Of a stretch of 64,000 bases of DNA, positions 56,366 to 64,000 are shown piece after piece (position 1 is the first letter of the stretch; each line of letters begins with the position of its first letter). The stretch is from Opitutaceae bacterium (lineage in GTDB: Bacteria; Verrucomicrobiota; Verrucomicrobiia; Opitutales; Opitutaceae): the NCBI GenBank assembly GCA_028280945.1, contig JANQKV010000060.1, positions 160,993 through 224,992 on the forward strand, given 5' to 3'. The position numbers and the translations under genes are program-made. The notes under the pieces were generated by a model. The model did not search any database. It worked only from the letters and a program-made list of their open reading frames with translations, and had not been told where the DNA came from.

Positions 56366-57109
56366 ATGAGCTTTCGCGGAAATGCTTCGTTCAAACTTAG
56401 TTTTATCCTAACCTTCTTGGTTGGTGTCGCCAGCCCGGCATTTGCGCTCAATACGACCAGTGTGTTCAGTCCCGACGTGAGGGAGGGCAGCAAGGCCTTG
56501 GAGTTGCGGTCCAGCATGCTGCCGGATGAGTCGCCCACCGCCTGGGCGCAGCGTCTGCATTATCAGCATGCCCTGAGCGACGCGTGGCGGGTGCGGTTCA
56601 TTGGTTTGTTTGCCGACTCGGGACCGGGGAGCATGGAGTTTCGCTATTTCCGGTTTGAGGCCCAATCGCAGTTTGCCGAAGACGAGGTAGCAGGGTGGGA
56701 CAGTGCGATTCGTTACGAACTGCAAATCGCCGAAGGCGACAACCTGCCGTCGCGGGCCCGCATCGCCTGGACGGGCAAGTGGAACTGGGACAACGGGTGG
56801 GAGGCGCGCGCGAATTTCCTGACCGGTCGCCAGTTCGGCCCCGAATCGCATGATGGCTTCCTGATTGAGCCCCGGTTCCAAGTCACGCGGTCGATTGCCG
56901 ACGACTGGCGACTGGGGCTGGAGTCCTTTCACGACATGAACGACACTCGCGGGCTGGGGTCCTTCGACGAACAGGAGCACCAGCTTGGCCCGATTCTCAA
57001 GGGCAAGCTCGACGGCGGCAAGTGGTCGCTCGCCTTCAGCTGGTTGTTTGGCATCTCCGACAGCGCCGACGACAACGACTTCCGGATCCACATGGTCCGA
57101 AGCCTGTAG
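56366..57109 (+). CDS. Probable outer-membrane beta-barrel protein, unknown function
   Basis: A 247-residue exported protein. Signal peptide (SFKLSFILTFLVGVASPAFA) is followed by alternating hydrophobic and polar strands rich in Trp, Tyr, Phe and Arg ('WRVRFIGLFADSGPGSMEF', 'RARIAWTGKWNWDNGWEARA', 'GKWSLAFSWLFGISDSADDN'), ending in IHMVRSL. The pattern fits an 8-12-stranded barrel or a DUF2490-like outer-membrane protein. I cannot assign a substrate or partner. The start ATG 56366 gives the complete signal. The 208-base gap between mdh and this gene holds only promoter-type sequence. It converges on the DUF5060-type gene, 13 bases apart. Confidence 0.62.
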   Translation: MSFRGNASFKLSFILTFLVGVASPAFALNTTSVFSPDVREGSKALELRSSMLPDESPTAWAQRLHYQHALSDAWRVRFIGLFADSGPGSMEFRYFRFEAQSQFAEDEVAGWDSAIRYELQIAEGDNLPSRARIAWTGKWNWDNGWEARANFLTGRQFGPESHDGFLIEPRFQVTRSIADDWRLGLESFHDMNDTRGLGSFDEQEHQLGPILKGKLDGGKWSLAFSWLFGISDSADDNDFRIHMVRSL

Positions 57110-57122
57110 GCCGTCCGCTTGA

Positions 57123-58985
57123 TCAGCGACGCGTCAGCAATACCGCCCAGTCCTGATCAGTTTCGCTCGGCGGTTTCCCGAGTTCAACGATGCTGCCGGC
57201 GGAAACCGAGGTGATGGAAGTCGTCTGGAGATCGCCGCCGTTGCGGGGGTCGAACCATTGCACCGCATAGTCCCCCGTTGCGTCGCTCAAGTCCAGGGCG
57301 GCGGTCCCGCCGTCGCGGAGGTAGACCAAGTAGGTGTGGTCGGCTTTGGCCAACCCATAGTCGCCTTCGCTTTTGACCAGCTCGTTGACGGCCCGCATGT
57401 GAGCGAACGGGACGTGAGTGTGGAAAAAATCGAGAGCGATCCTGGTCTGCCGCCACATCTCTTCACGCACGCGAAGGTCTTCACTGCTCAAGTCGCTGGT
57501 CGGCGCGTTGTTTTGCCAGCCGGCATACCATTCCACGCCGGAGCCACCCGCCATGAACGTGCCCCACAGCACGTCCTTGCGGGCGCCGTCGCGGGTGGGA
57601 TCGTCAACATCGGGGCGAAGGCCGAACTCCCATCCCAAGGGTTCGTCCATGCTGACCAGCCAGGGACGCCCCGCGGCAACCGACATGTTGATGTGGTCAA
57701 TGACGATTTGATTGTAGTCCTTGTGACGTTGCAGGGCGGGTCCCTCGAATGCCTCGAAGCCGGCGAGTTGAGGGTAGATTTCCTCGATCTCAATCTCGTG
57801 AATCTTGATCGGGTGGTCGTAGGGATCGAGGTCCCGAATGAACTGGGCGAACGCGTTGCGTTGGGCGGTAGTGTTGCCGAGGCCGCGCTGGCCGCCCTTG
57901 TCATCGGTCCAGCCGTTTTCTTCGCCCAGGTTCCAAGACAGCGCGAGGTGATGTCCGAAACGCGCGACCAGCTCGCGATAGAAAAGTTTGCGGGTATCGG
58001 CAAACGGTGCGCCGCCATCTTCGAGTTCAAAGAGGTTTTCGTTCTCCGTCTCGGTAACGAGCATGTGGATGTGTACGCCGCGATGCTGGAGGTGGCTGAA
58101 GACCCATTCCCATTGGGCGAGCTTGCTGACATCAAACGCGTCGCGGGTCGTTGGATCCACCCAGGGCCAAATGTCGTTGCCGTCACCAGCGTAGGTGAAG
58201 GGCATGAGGTAGATGGAATTGAGTCCTTGGTCGCCCAGGTAGTTGACGAGTCCGATGATGCCTTTGGCGTCGTCACCGTCCTCATCGAGCCAGTTGGGAT
58301 CATCGGCGCGCCAGTCCTCGCGGTGAGGGCCGTAGTGGTGGAGTTGGTCGGCGCCGAGCGAGGGGAATTCCGGGGTCAGGGCGAAGTCGTAGGTGCCATC
58401 GATCCCATCGAACGCCAGAAAGTTCTCGGGGCTGCCGGCACCGCCCTTGATGAAGTAGCGGCCAGAGCCGGCGAAGCGCATATGATGTTTGCCCACGTAT
58501 TCCAGACGACCCTGTCCTCGGAAATCGGAGGAGCTTGGGTCGACCGGTGAAGCGGCCACTTCGAAGGATCCGCTTGAGCCGGAGATCTTGACCGGCGTTC
58601 CCGGGGCATCGTTCACCGCGACGCGTTCACCGGTTACCAATTCGGCTTGATATTGCCACGTGCCGATCTGGTCGGGGGTGAAACGAACGCGCCATTGGTT
58701 GCCCGCTTTGGCATGGGTCTTCCCAGCCTGGCCATCGGCGGCAAAATACCCCGGCACGGTGTATTTGGTGCCGGACACCGGATGATCGAAGGTCACGGTG
58801 AGACGGTGATCCCAGAAGGTGGCGGGGACTGCTTCTGATCTGTGGGGACCGTCGAAGGTGATTTCAATCGTGTGCCACTGCGAGAGATCACCCGATACCT
58901 CGGCGGCGGGTGCGGAACTGACGGTCAGAGCAAGCGCAGATAGAGCACAAAGCTGGCGGAGAAAGGAGGGGAGGGGGGCTGGCAT
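57123..58985 (-). CDS. DUF5060/DUF4038-like exported glycoside hydrolase-type protein
   Basis: A 620-residue protein. Signal peptide ('FLRQLCALSALALTVSSAPA'), an N-terminal beta-sandwich of DUF5060 type (residues about 30-115, 'WHTIEITFDGPHRSE', 'RVRFTPDQIGTWQYQAEL'), then a long TIM-barrel part with 'WNLGEENGWTDDKGG' (E355, E356) and 'SMDEPLGWEFGL', and a final small beta domain ('DYAVQWFDPRNGG') like the putative collagen-binding C-terminal domain of such proteins. Related proteins are glycosidases acting on plant or algal glycans. The specific activity is unknown. It stands alone, 14 bases from the barrel protein in convergent orientation. Confidence 0.72.
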   Translation of the reverse strand: MPAPLPSFLRQLCALSALALTVSSAPAAEVSGDLSQWHTIEITFDGPHRSEAVPATFWDHRLTVTFDHPVSGTKYTVPGYFAADGQAGKTHAKAGNQWRVRFTPDQIGTWQYQAELVTGERVAVNDAPGTPVKISGSSGSFEVAASPVDPSSSDFRGQGRLEYVGKHHMRFAGSGRYFIKGGAGSPENFLAFDGIDGTYDFALTPEFPSLGADQLHHYGPHREDWRADDPNWLDEDGDDAKGIIGLVNYLGDQGLNSIYLMPFTYAGDGNDIWPWVDPTTRDAFDVSKLAQWEWVFSHLQHRGVHIHMLVTETENENLFELEDGGAPFADTRKLFYRELVARFGHHLALSWNLGEENGWTDDKGGQRGLGNTTAQRNAFAQFIRDLDPYDHPIKIHEIEIEEIYPQLAGFEAFEGPALQRHKDYNQIVIDHINMSVAAGRPWLVSMDEPLGWEFGLRPDVDDPTRDGARKDVLWGTFMAGGSGVEWYAGWQNNAPTSDLSSEDLRVREEMWRQTRIALDFFHTHVPFAHMRAVNELVKSEGDYGLAKADHTYLVYLRDGGTAALDLSDATGDYAVQWFDPRNGGDLQTTSITSVSAGSIVELGKPPSETDQDWAVLLTRR

Positions 58986-59063
58986 AATGGAATCCCACCT
59001 TGATGCGGCATAATGGCGGCAAAAGCCACCGTATTGCCGGGGTAATGTTAAGCGTCGGGGAGC

Positions 59064-60119
<1,056 letters not shown>

Positions 60120-60245
60120 AAACCGCTGACGTTTAACGACAGATCGCCAATGGGGCAAGGCTGGTCCGAAGGCCTGTGCGGAGCAGGGGGGGCGGAGATA
60201 AGTGCGGAGCGTGCTTGGCGGATCGAGAAATCCGGATAAAAAGTT

Positions 60246-60275
60246 GGCCGGTCGCCTACCCCTAAGCGACCGGCC
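60246..60275 (-). terminator. Terminator-like hairpin in DAHP synthase leader
   Basis: Arms GGCCGGTCGC and GCGACCGGCC, 10 pairs, loop of 10. On the minus strand it is followed by AACTTTTTATC, a T-rich tail, and it lies 127 bases before the DAHP synthase ATG. The plus strand also has a weak T-rich tail (ATTTGCTTTCTT). It may be an attenuator or stop read-through from the right. Confidence 0.55.
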
Positions 60276-60300
60276 ATTTGCTTTCTTAGTTACCCCAAAA

Positions 60301-60317
60301 CTCCCGCTAGGCGGGAG
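60301..60317 (-). terminator. Second terminator-like hairpin in DAHP synthase leader
   Basis: CTCCCGC, a three-base loop, then GCGGGAG, followed on the minus strand by TTTTGGGG. It lies further upstream than the hairpin at 60246-60275, in the same orientation, and inside the divergent promoter region shared with the YgfZ-type gene. Confidence 0.45.
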
Positions 60318-60331
60318 AAGATGTAAATCTG

Positions 60332-61300
60332 ATGGTGAGAAGAGAACATCTGTGCTCTTGTTCGTCAACAAAAGTTCTCAAAAACTTTCAAAAAAATAGA
60401 TTAAACGCTGAAAATCAATTGGATACAAATCGTTACAGTTTTGCAATATACAAAAAATACCTTCCCCGGAACCCATCTGCGGTGATTTGGGCGCATGGGG
60501 AGGATGCCTTGGAATTTCTGCAAGGTCAGTTTTCTCAAGACCTTAAACAGGTTCCGGCCGGAAAGGTTACATACGGATTTTGGCTCACGCAAAAGGGCAA
60601 GGTGTTTGGCGATGCCATTGTGCGGCCGGAGTCGGCCGAGCGCTGTCTGATTGCGAGCTGGAGTCTCACCGCGGATGCCCTGCGGGAGCGTTTGGATGCC
60701 TACATCATCGCGGACGATGTGGAGCTGGAGGACCAGACTGACGCCTGGAAGGGCTGGGTCATTGCCGGTGAGCAGGTTTGCTCGGGGAGCGCGGCACTCC
60801 CCGTTGGCGAGGACACAGTCTGGTGGCAAGGAACCGAGGAGGGGGCATTGGGATACGTGTTGGCAAAACTCGAACCTGAGTGGCCGGCAAACTGGACCGA
60901 GATGGACGAATCGGAGTGGGCTCGAATCCGGATCGCAGTGAAGTGGCCCGAAGTGCCGGTTGATCTGGGGGCCGATGATCTGCCTCAAGAGGGAGGTCGT
61001 CATGAGGTGGGCGTTTCCTTCAACAAGGGATGTTATCTTGGCCAAGAGGTCATGGCGCGGCTGGAGGCGACCGGGCGCGTGCGTCGACAGTTAACGCGAG
61101 TGAGCGGCAATGGGCCGATGCCTCCGGGGGACTCTGCCGAATTGCAGCAAGATGGGAAAACAGTGGGTAAGGTTCGCTCACATGTGACACATCCGGATGG
61201 AGGATGGATCGGTCTGGCGATGGTTCTGTTGGCCCGGGTCGATCTGGAAAAACCCGCGGAGCTTAAAGACCAACCGGCGACGCGGGTCGAATTTGGGTAG
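60332..61300 (+). CDS. ygfZ: YgfZ/GcvT-type folate-binding protein
   Basis: Up to 322 residues, with the YgfZ signature 'KGCYLGQEVMARLEATGRVR' (K-G-C-Y-x-G-Q-E), preceded by 'DALEFLQGQFSQDL' and 'GFWLTQKGKVFGDAIV', the usual N-terminal pattern. YgfZ proteins bind tetrahydrofolate and help make or repair certain iron-sulfur clusters, including that of MiaB; they act in the cytoplasm. The start is uncertain: the ATG at 60332 adds a lysine- and cysteine-rich leader from AT-rich DNA ('VRREHLCSCSSTKVLKNFQK') that is not typical, while a TTG at 60419 begins closer to the conserved part. It is divergent from the DAHP synthase gene. Confidence 0.82.
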   Translation: MVRREHLCSCSSTKVLKNFQKNRLNAENQLDTNRYSFAIYKKYLPRNPSAVIWAHGEDALEFLQGQFSQDLKQVPAGKVTYGFWLTQKGKVFGDAIVRPESAERCLIASWSLTADALRERLDAYIIADDVELEDQTDAWKGWVIAGEQVCSGSAALPVGEDTVWWQGTEEGALGYVLAKLEPEWPANWTEMDESEWARIRIAVKWPEVPVDLGADDLPQEGGRHEVGVSFNKGCYLGQEVMARLEATGRVRRQLTRVSGNGPMPPGDSAELQQDGKTVGKVRSHVTHPDGGWIGLAMVLLARVDLEKPAELKDQPATRVEFG

Positions 61301-61336
61301 CTCGAGCCGAAGTGCGGCGTTGAGCCCGCGTGGCCC

Positions 61337-61591
61337 ATGATCTTGGGTCATCGCGTGGACGACTTTGAACACGTCAAACGATTGTGCCGTTCCTTTGGGG
61401 CGGACGAAGCTCAAGCAGAAACCATGGCTCGCCAGCTCATGAAGCGAGCCGATCAGATCGCGGAGCAGCGCAACTGTGACCGCACCGAGGCCATGGCTTA
61501 CCTGCTCGAGATCACATTGAAGGGGGCAAGGGGCGAGGCTCCTCCGGGATTTGAAGGCGGCGAACCGCCCCAGTCGAAGACCAAGAGTTAG
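61337..61591 (+). CDS. Small conserved-looking protein, unknown function
   Basis: An 84-residue soluble protein. A helical core ('DDFEHVKRLCRSFGADEAQA', 'MARQLMKRADQIAEQRNCDR', 'TEAMAYLLEITLKGARGE') is followed by a disordered tail rich in Pro, Gly and Lys. No family is recognised. Its composition and codon use are those of a real gene, and it lies 36 bases after ygfZ and 63 bases before the galactokinase start, so it may share their transcript. The ATG at 61337 has no clear ribosome site. Confidence 0.6.
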   Translation: MILGHRVDDFEHVKRLCRSFGADEAQAETMARQLMKRADQIAEQRNCDRTEAMAYLLEITLKGARGEAPPGFEGGEPPQSKTKS

Positions 61592-61654
61592 TCGCTTCGT
61601 CGAAACCAAACTTTGACCCGGCACGGCTGGCTCGGTTTGGATATGGGTTTGTCC

Positions 61655-62806
61655 ATGCAAAACAAAGTTACCCAGCTGTTCCAAGAGGCCCATGGCCGAG
61701 AACCCTCCATCATTTCCCGGGCACCGGGGCGCATCGAGTTCATCGGCAATCACACCGATTACAATGGCGGCACGGTGCTGGGTGCCGCGGTTGATTCCGG
61801 TGTGTGGGTGGCCGCGGCCCCTCGCGAGGATGGTCGGCGTCGGTGGCGTTCCGCTATCGGCGATGCGGTGATAGAGACAGGAGGCGAGCTGACCAAACTC
61901 GAAGGGGACTCGTCCTGGATCAACTACCCCCAGGGGGTGTTGGCAGCGATGCAGTCTCATGGCCTTGCCTTGCCGGGGGGCTTTGATTTCGCCGTGGAAA
62001 GTGATCTCCCAGTGGGAGCAGGATTAAGCAGCAGCGCCGCAATCGAACTGGCCTCGGGTCTGGCGTTTCTGGCGATGACCGGCCAGGAGGTTGATCGGGA
62101 GACCCTGGTGAAGATCGGGCGGAAAGCGGAGAACGATTTTGTGGGAGTACCGTGTGGAATCCTCGATCAGGGCGTGTCGGGTTTTGGGAAGCGTCATCGG
62201 CTCGTGTTCATCGATTGCAAGGGCCCCAAGTTCGACAGGGTGCCAATGCCCGAAGGCGCCCATTTTTGGATTTTCAACACGCATACCAAACATGCGCTGG
62301 TGGACGGGCTCTACAGTGCCCGGCACTCGGAGTGCATGGCAGCCGCGGCGGATCTGGGAGTGAAACAACTGGCGGATGCGACCCTCGAGTTATTCGCGTC
62401 GGAAGTGCATCAGCTCTCGCCCACGGTGGCGAAGCGCGCCCGGCACATTCTGGAAGAGATCGACCGGGTCGGCAAAAGCATCGCGGCGCTCGAACGGGCT
62501 GACCTGAAGACCGTGGGTGAGTTGCTGACCGCCTCGCACCGCAGCTCTCAGCACGCATTCGAAAACAGCACGCCGGAGTTGGACTCGTTGGTCGATACCC
62601 TGACGCGGCTGCCCGGGGTGTATGGAGCCCGGCTGACCGGCGGTGGATTTGGCGGTGCGGTGATGGCGTTGACCGATGGCAGTTTCGGCGAAGCCGACGC
62701 CGACGTCGTGGTGGAGACCTACCAGGCGGAGTGGGGAGCGGAACCCCAGGTCCTGCACATGCAGACCGGCGAAGGCGCTGAACTGATCAAGCCCGACGCG
62801 CCCTAA
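61655..62806 (+). CDS. galK: Galactokinase
   Basis: A 383-residue GHMP kinase. The N-terminal signature reads 'APGRIEFIGNHTDYNGG' where E. coli GalK has G-E-H-T-D-Y, so the Glu is Asn here. The ATP-binding motif is 'PVGAGLSSSAAIELASGLA' and the third GHMP motif is 'GARLTGGGFGGAVMAL'. 'GVPCGILDQGVSGFG' holds the likely catalytic Asp. It phosphorylates galactose at C1 with ATP, the first Leloir step, in the cytoplasm. Given two beta-galactosidases in the window, it could process their product. The Met at 61655 gives the usual short N-terminus; an ATG at 61643 is possible. Arabino- or other sugar kinases of the same fold cannot be fully excluded. Confidence 0.86.
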   Translation: MQNKVTQLFQEAHGREPSIISRAPGRIEFIGNHTDYNGGTVLGAAVDSGVWVAAAPREDGRRRWRSAIGDAVIETGGELTKLEGDSSWINYPQGVLAAMQSHGLALPGGFDFAVESDLPVGAGLSSSAAIELASGLAFLAMTGQEVDRETLVKIGRKAENDFVGVPCGILDQGVSGFGKRHRLVFIDCKGPKFDRVPMPEGAHFWIFNTHTKHALVDGLYSARHSECMAAAADLGVKQLADATLELFASEVHQLSPTVAKRARHILEEIDRVGKSIAALERADLKTVGELLTASHRSSQHAFENSTPELDSLVDTLTRLPGVYGARLTGGGFGGAVMALTDGSFGEADADVVVETYQAEWGAEPQVLHMQTGEGAELIKPDAP

Positions 62807-62818
62807 AGTCGAGCCGGA

Positions 62819-64000
62819 TCAATTGGCCGGGACCATTCGATACAGTTCACCGAACCCCGGACTGCGGGTGTTGAGCGAAACGTAGATGAAACCGTCGGGA
62901 CCGGTGACAACGTCACGGATGCGGTTCTGGCCTTTGAGGATGATTTCGTCTTCCACCACCTCACCGTTTTCGATGACCAGACGATGCAGTTGCTCTGAGG
63001 CCAGGCCTGCGACGAGGAGATTACCGGTCCATTGCGGAAACTTGTCGCCGGTGTAAAAACCAATGCCGCAGACCGCGATCGACGGGGTCCAATAGTGTTT
63101 GGGTTGGGCCATGCCCTCCTGCTCCGTCAGGTGCGTGATGGGCGTGCCATTGTAGTTCATGCCGTAGGTGATGGTCGGCCAGCCGTAGTTCACGCCGCGT
63201 TCGATCACATTAACCTCGTCGCCGCCGCGCGGGCCGTGCTCAGTCTCCCACAGCATTCCGGTGGCCGGGTCGATGGCCAGGCCTTGAGGGTTGCGGTTGC
63301 CCAGGCTCCAGATCGATGAGTAGGCGTTGGGTTCATCGACGAAGGGATTATCGGCGGGGATGCTGCCGTCGTGATAAATGCGGTGGACCTTGCCGTTGGG
63401 CTTGGAGGGATCCTGCGCCATCTGCATGCGACCACGGTCCCCGATGGCGAAAAAGAGGTAGTCATCCTGAAACACGAAGCGGGTGCCAAAGTGCACGCCG
63501 GAATTCGTGTGAAACTCGCCCGGCACCCGGAACACGTATTCCTGGTCGACCCATTTGTGATCCTTGATGCGACCGCGCACAATTGCGGTCATGCCGGCAT
63601 CGCGGTCGTTCTCCTTGGCCCCGATGTTTTCACTGTAGCCGAGGTAGATCCAGCCATTGTCCTCGTAGTCGGGATGAAGGGCGACCTCGAGCATGCCGCC
63701 CTGGCCGTGCTGCCAGACCTTCGGCGTGCCCTCGACAAGGTGGTTTACTCCGTCCTGATGGTGCCAAACTGGTCCGTCGCGCTGAACGAGCAGGATTGAG
63801 TTGTCTGGCATGAATTCCATCGCCCAGAGAATGTCCTCCACCTGCGTCACTTTCTCCAATTTGAAGCTGTGATGGGTGGAAGGGAAAACCCCATCGGTGG
63901 GCCGGGTCTTTTCCTTGATGCCTTCGGTGCGGGCGATCTGGCCCTGCTCACGAATATAGATCACCATCGCACGAATCTGCTCATCGGTCAGCACTCCCTT
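62819..64000 (-). CDS. PQQ-dependent sugar dehydrogenase, C-terminal part, probably fused to cytochrome c
   Basis: An open frame that runs to the right edge without a stop, so the true N-terminus is outside the window; at least 393 residues are seen. From about residue 50 it has the soluble aldose dehydrogenase (Gdh-B/YliI) six-bladed propeller: 'VEDILWAMEFMPDNSILLVQ', 'GGMLEVALHPDYEDNGWIYL', 'HFGTRFVFQDDYLFFAIGDR', 'GNRNPQGLAIDPATGMLWET', 'EHGPRGGDEVNVI' and 'LLVAGLASEQLHRLVIENG'. The residues before it ('LTDEQIRAMVIYIREQG') look like the last helix of a class-I cytochrome c. Such enzymes oxidise sugars in the periplasm with PQQ and pass electrons to cytochrome c. Convergent with galK, 12 bases apart. 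Confidence 0.82.
   Translation of the reverse strand, partial: KGVLTDEQIRAMVIYIREQGQIARTEGIKEKTRPTDGVFPSTHHSFKLEKVTQVEDILWAMEFMPDNSILLVQRDGPVWHHQDGVNHLVEGTPKVWQHGQGGMLEVALHPDYEDNGWIYLGYSENIGAKENDRDAGMTAIVRGRIKDHKWVDQEYVFRVPGEFHTNSGVHFGTRFVFQDDYLFFAIGDRGRMQMAQDPSKPNGKVHRIYHDGSIPADNPFVDEPNAYSSIWSLGNRNPQGLAIDPATGMLWETEHGPRGGDEVNVIERGVNYGWPTITYGMNYNGTPITHLTEQEGMAQPKHYWTPSIAVCGIGFYTGDKFPQWTGNLLVAGLASEQLHRLVIENGEVVEDEIILKGQNRIRDVVTGPDGFIYVSLNTRSPGFGELYRMVPAN

Overview
The window looks like chromosomal DNA of a carbohydrate-degrading Verrucomicrobiota bacterium, most likely Opitutaceae-like. This is an inference from high GC, two very long TonB-dependent receptors whose mature N-termini carry acidic D/E-S/T runs before the plug, many sulfatases and glycoside hydrolases, Tat-type signals on Gfo/Idh, heparinase-type and transglutaminase-like proteins, and a GMC oxidoreductase paired with a gluconate-2-dehydrogenase-subunit-3 protein. 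No rRNA, tRNA, CRISPR array or transposase was seen.

Left part (1-11.2 kb): the 5' end of a MutT/Nudix gene, a von Willebrand A lipoprotein, then a cluster with a sodium:solute symporter, a transglutaminase-like protein overlapping a DegT-type PLP enzyme, a heparinase II/III-type lyase, a sugar isomerase, a TetR regulator, a GNAT protein and an MBL-fold hydrolase. Three copies of one palindrome (consensus AGTAACCGNNCGGTTACT) sit just upstream of the symporter, the DegT/transglutaminase pair and the MBL gene, which points to one regulon, probably under the local TetR protein.

11.2-28.7 kb: a small membrane protein behind a perfect 22-bp inverted repeat, a GMC dehydrogenase pair, then a beta-galactoside locus. 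It has a secreted GH2 beta-galactosidase with a LamG-like domain inserted in its catalytic barrel and a LacI regulator on the minus strand. Divergent from them are a cytoplasmic GH2 beta-galactosidase, a sulfatase with HEAT-like repeats, a TonB receptor and a second sulfatase. The likely target is a sulfated galactan or similar sulfated glycan.

28.7-40.9 kb: a second utilisation locus. A histidine kinase with a putative periplasmic OB-fold sensor and a NarL-type response regulator precede a TonB receptor and a four-gene operon (clan-A glycosidase, MFS transporter, GH43 enzyme, sulfatase). One 25-27-nt box precedes the kinase, the receptor and the operon. This is the best candidate here for an undescribed system: a two-component-controlled glycan locus with its own cis-element. 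A decayed gene lies between receptor and operon.

40.9-49.2 kb: an RND efflux operon (adaptor plus two permeases, one with a roughly 190-residue extra membrane-like insertion). 49.3-55.1 kb: an unknown gene, a GH43 enzyme, an AT-rich islet between 40-nt direct repeats with one membrane-protein gene, and two tandem Gfo/Idh oxidoreductases. 55.1-64 kb: housekeeping and sugar genes: malate dehydrogenase, a probable outer-membrane barrel, a DUF5060-type glycosidase, DAHP synthase with hairpins in its leader, a YgfZ-type protein, galactokinase and the 3' part of a PQQ-dependent sugar dehydrogenase that seems fused to a cytochrome c domain.

All family assignments come from reading motifs by eye; no database search was run.
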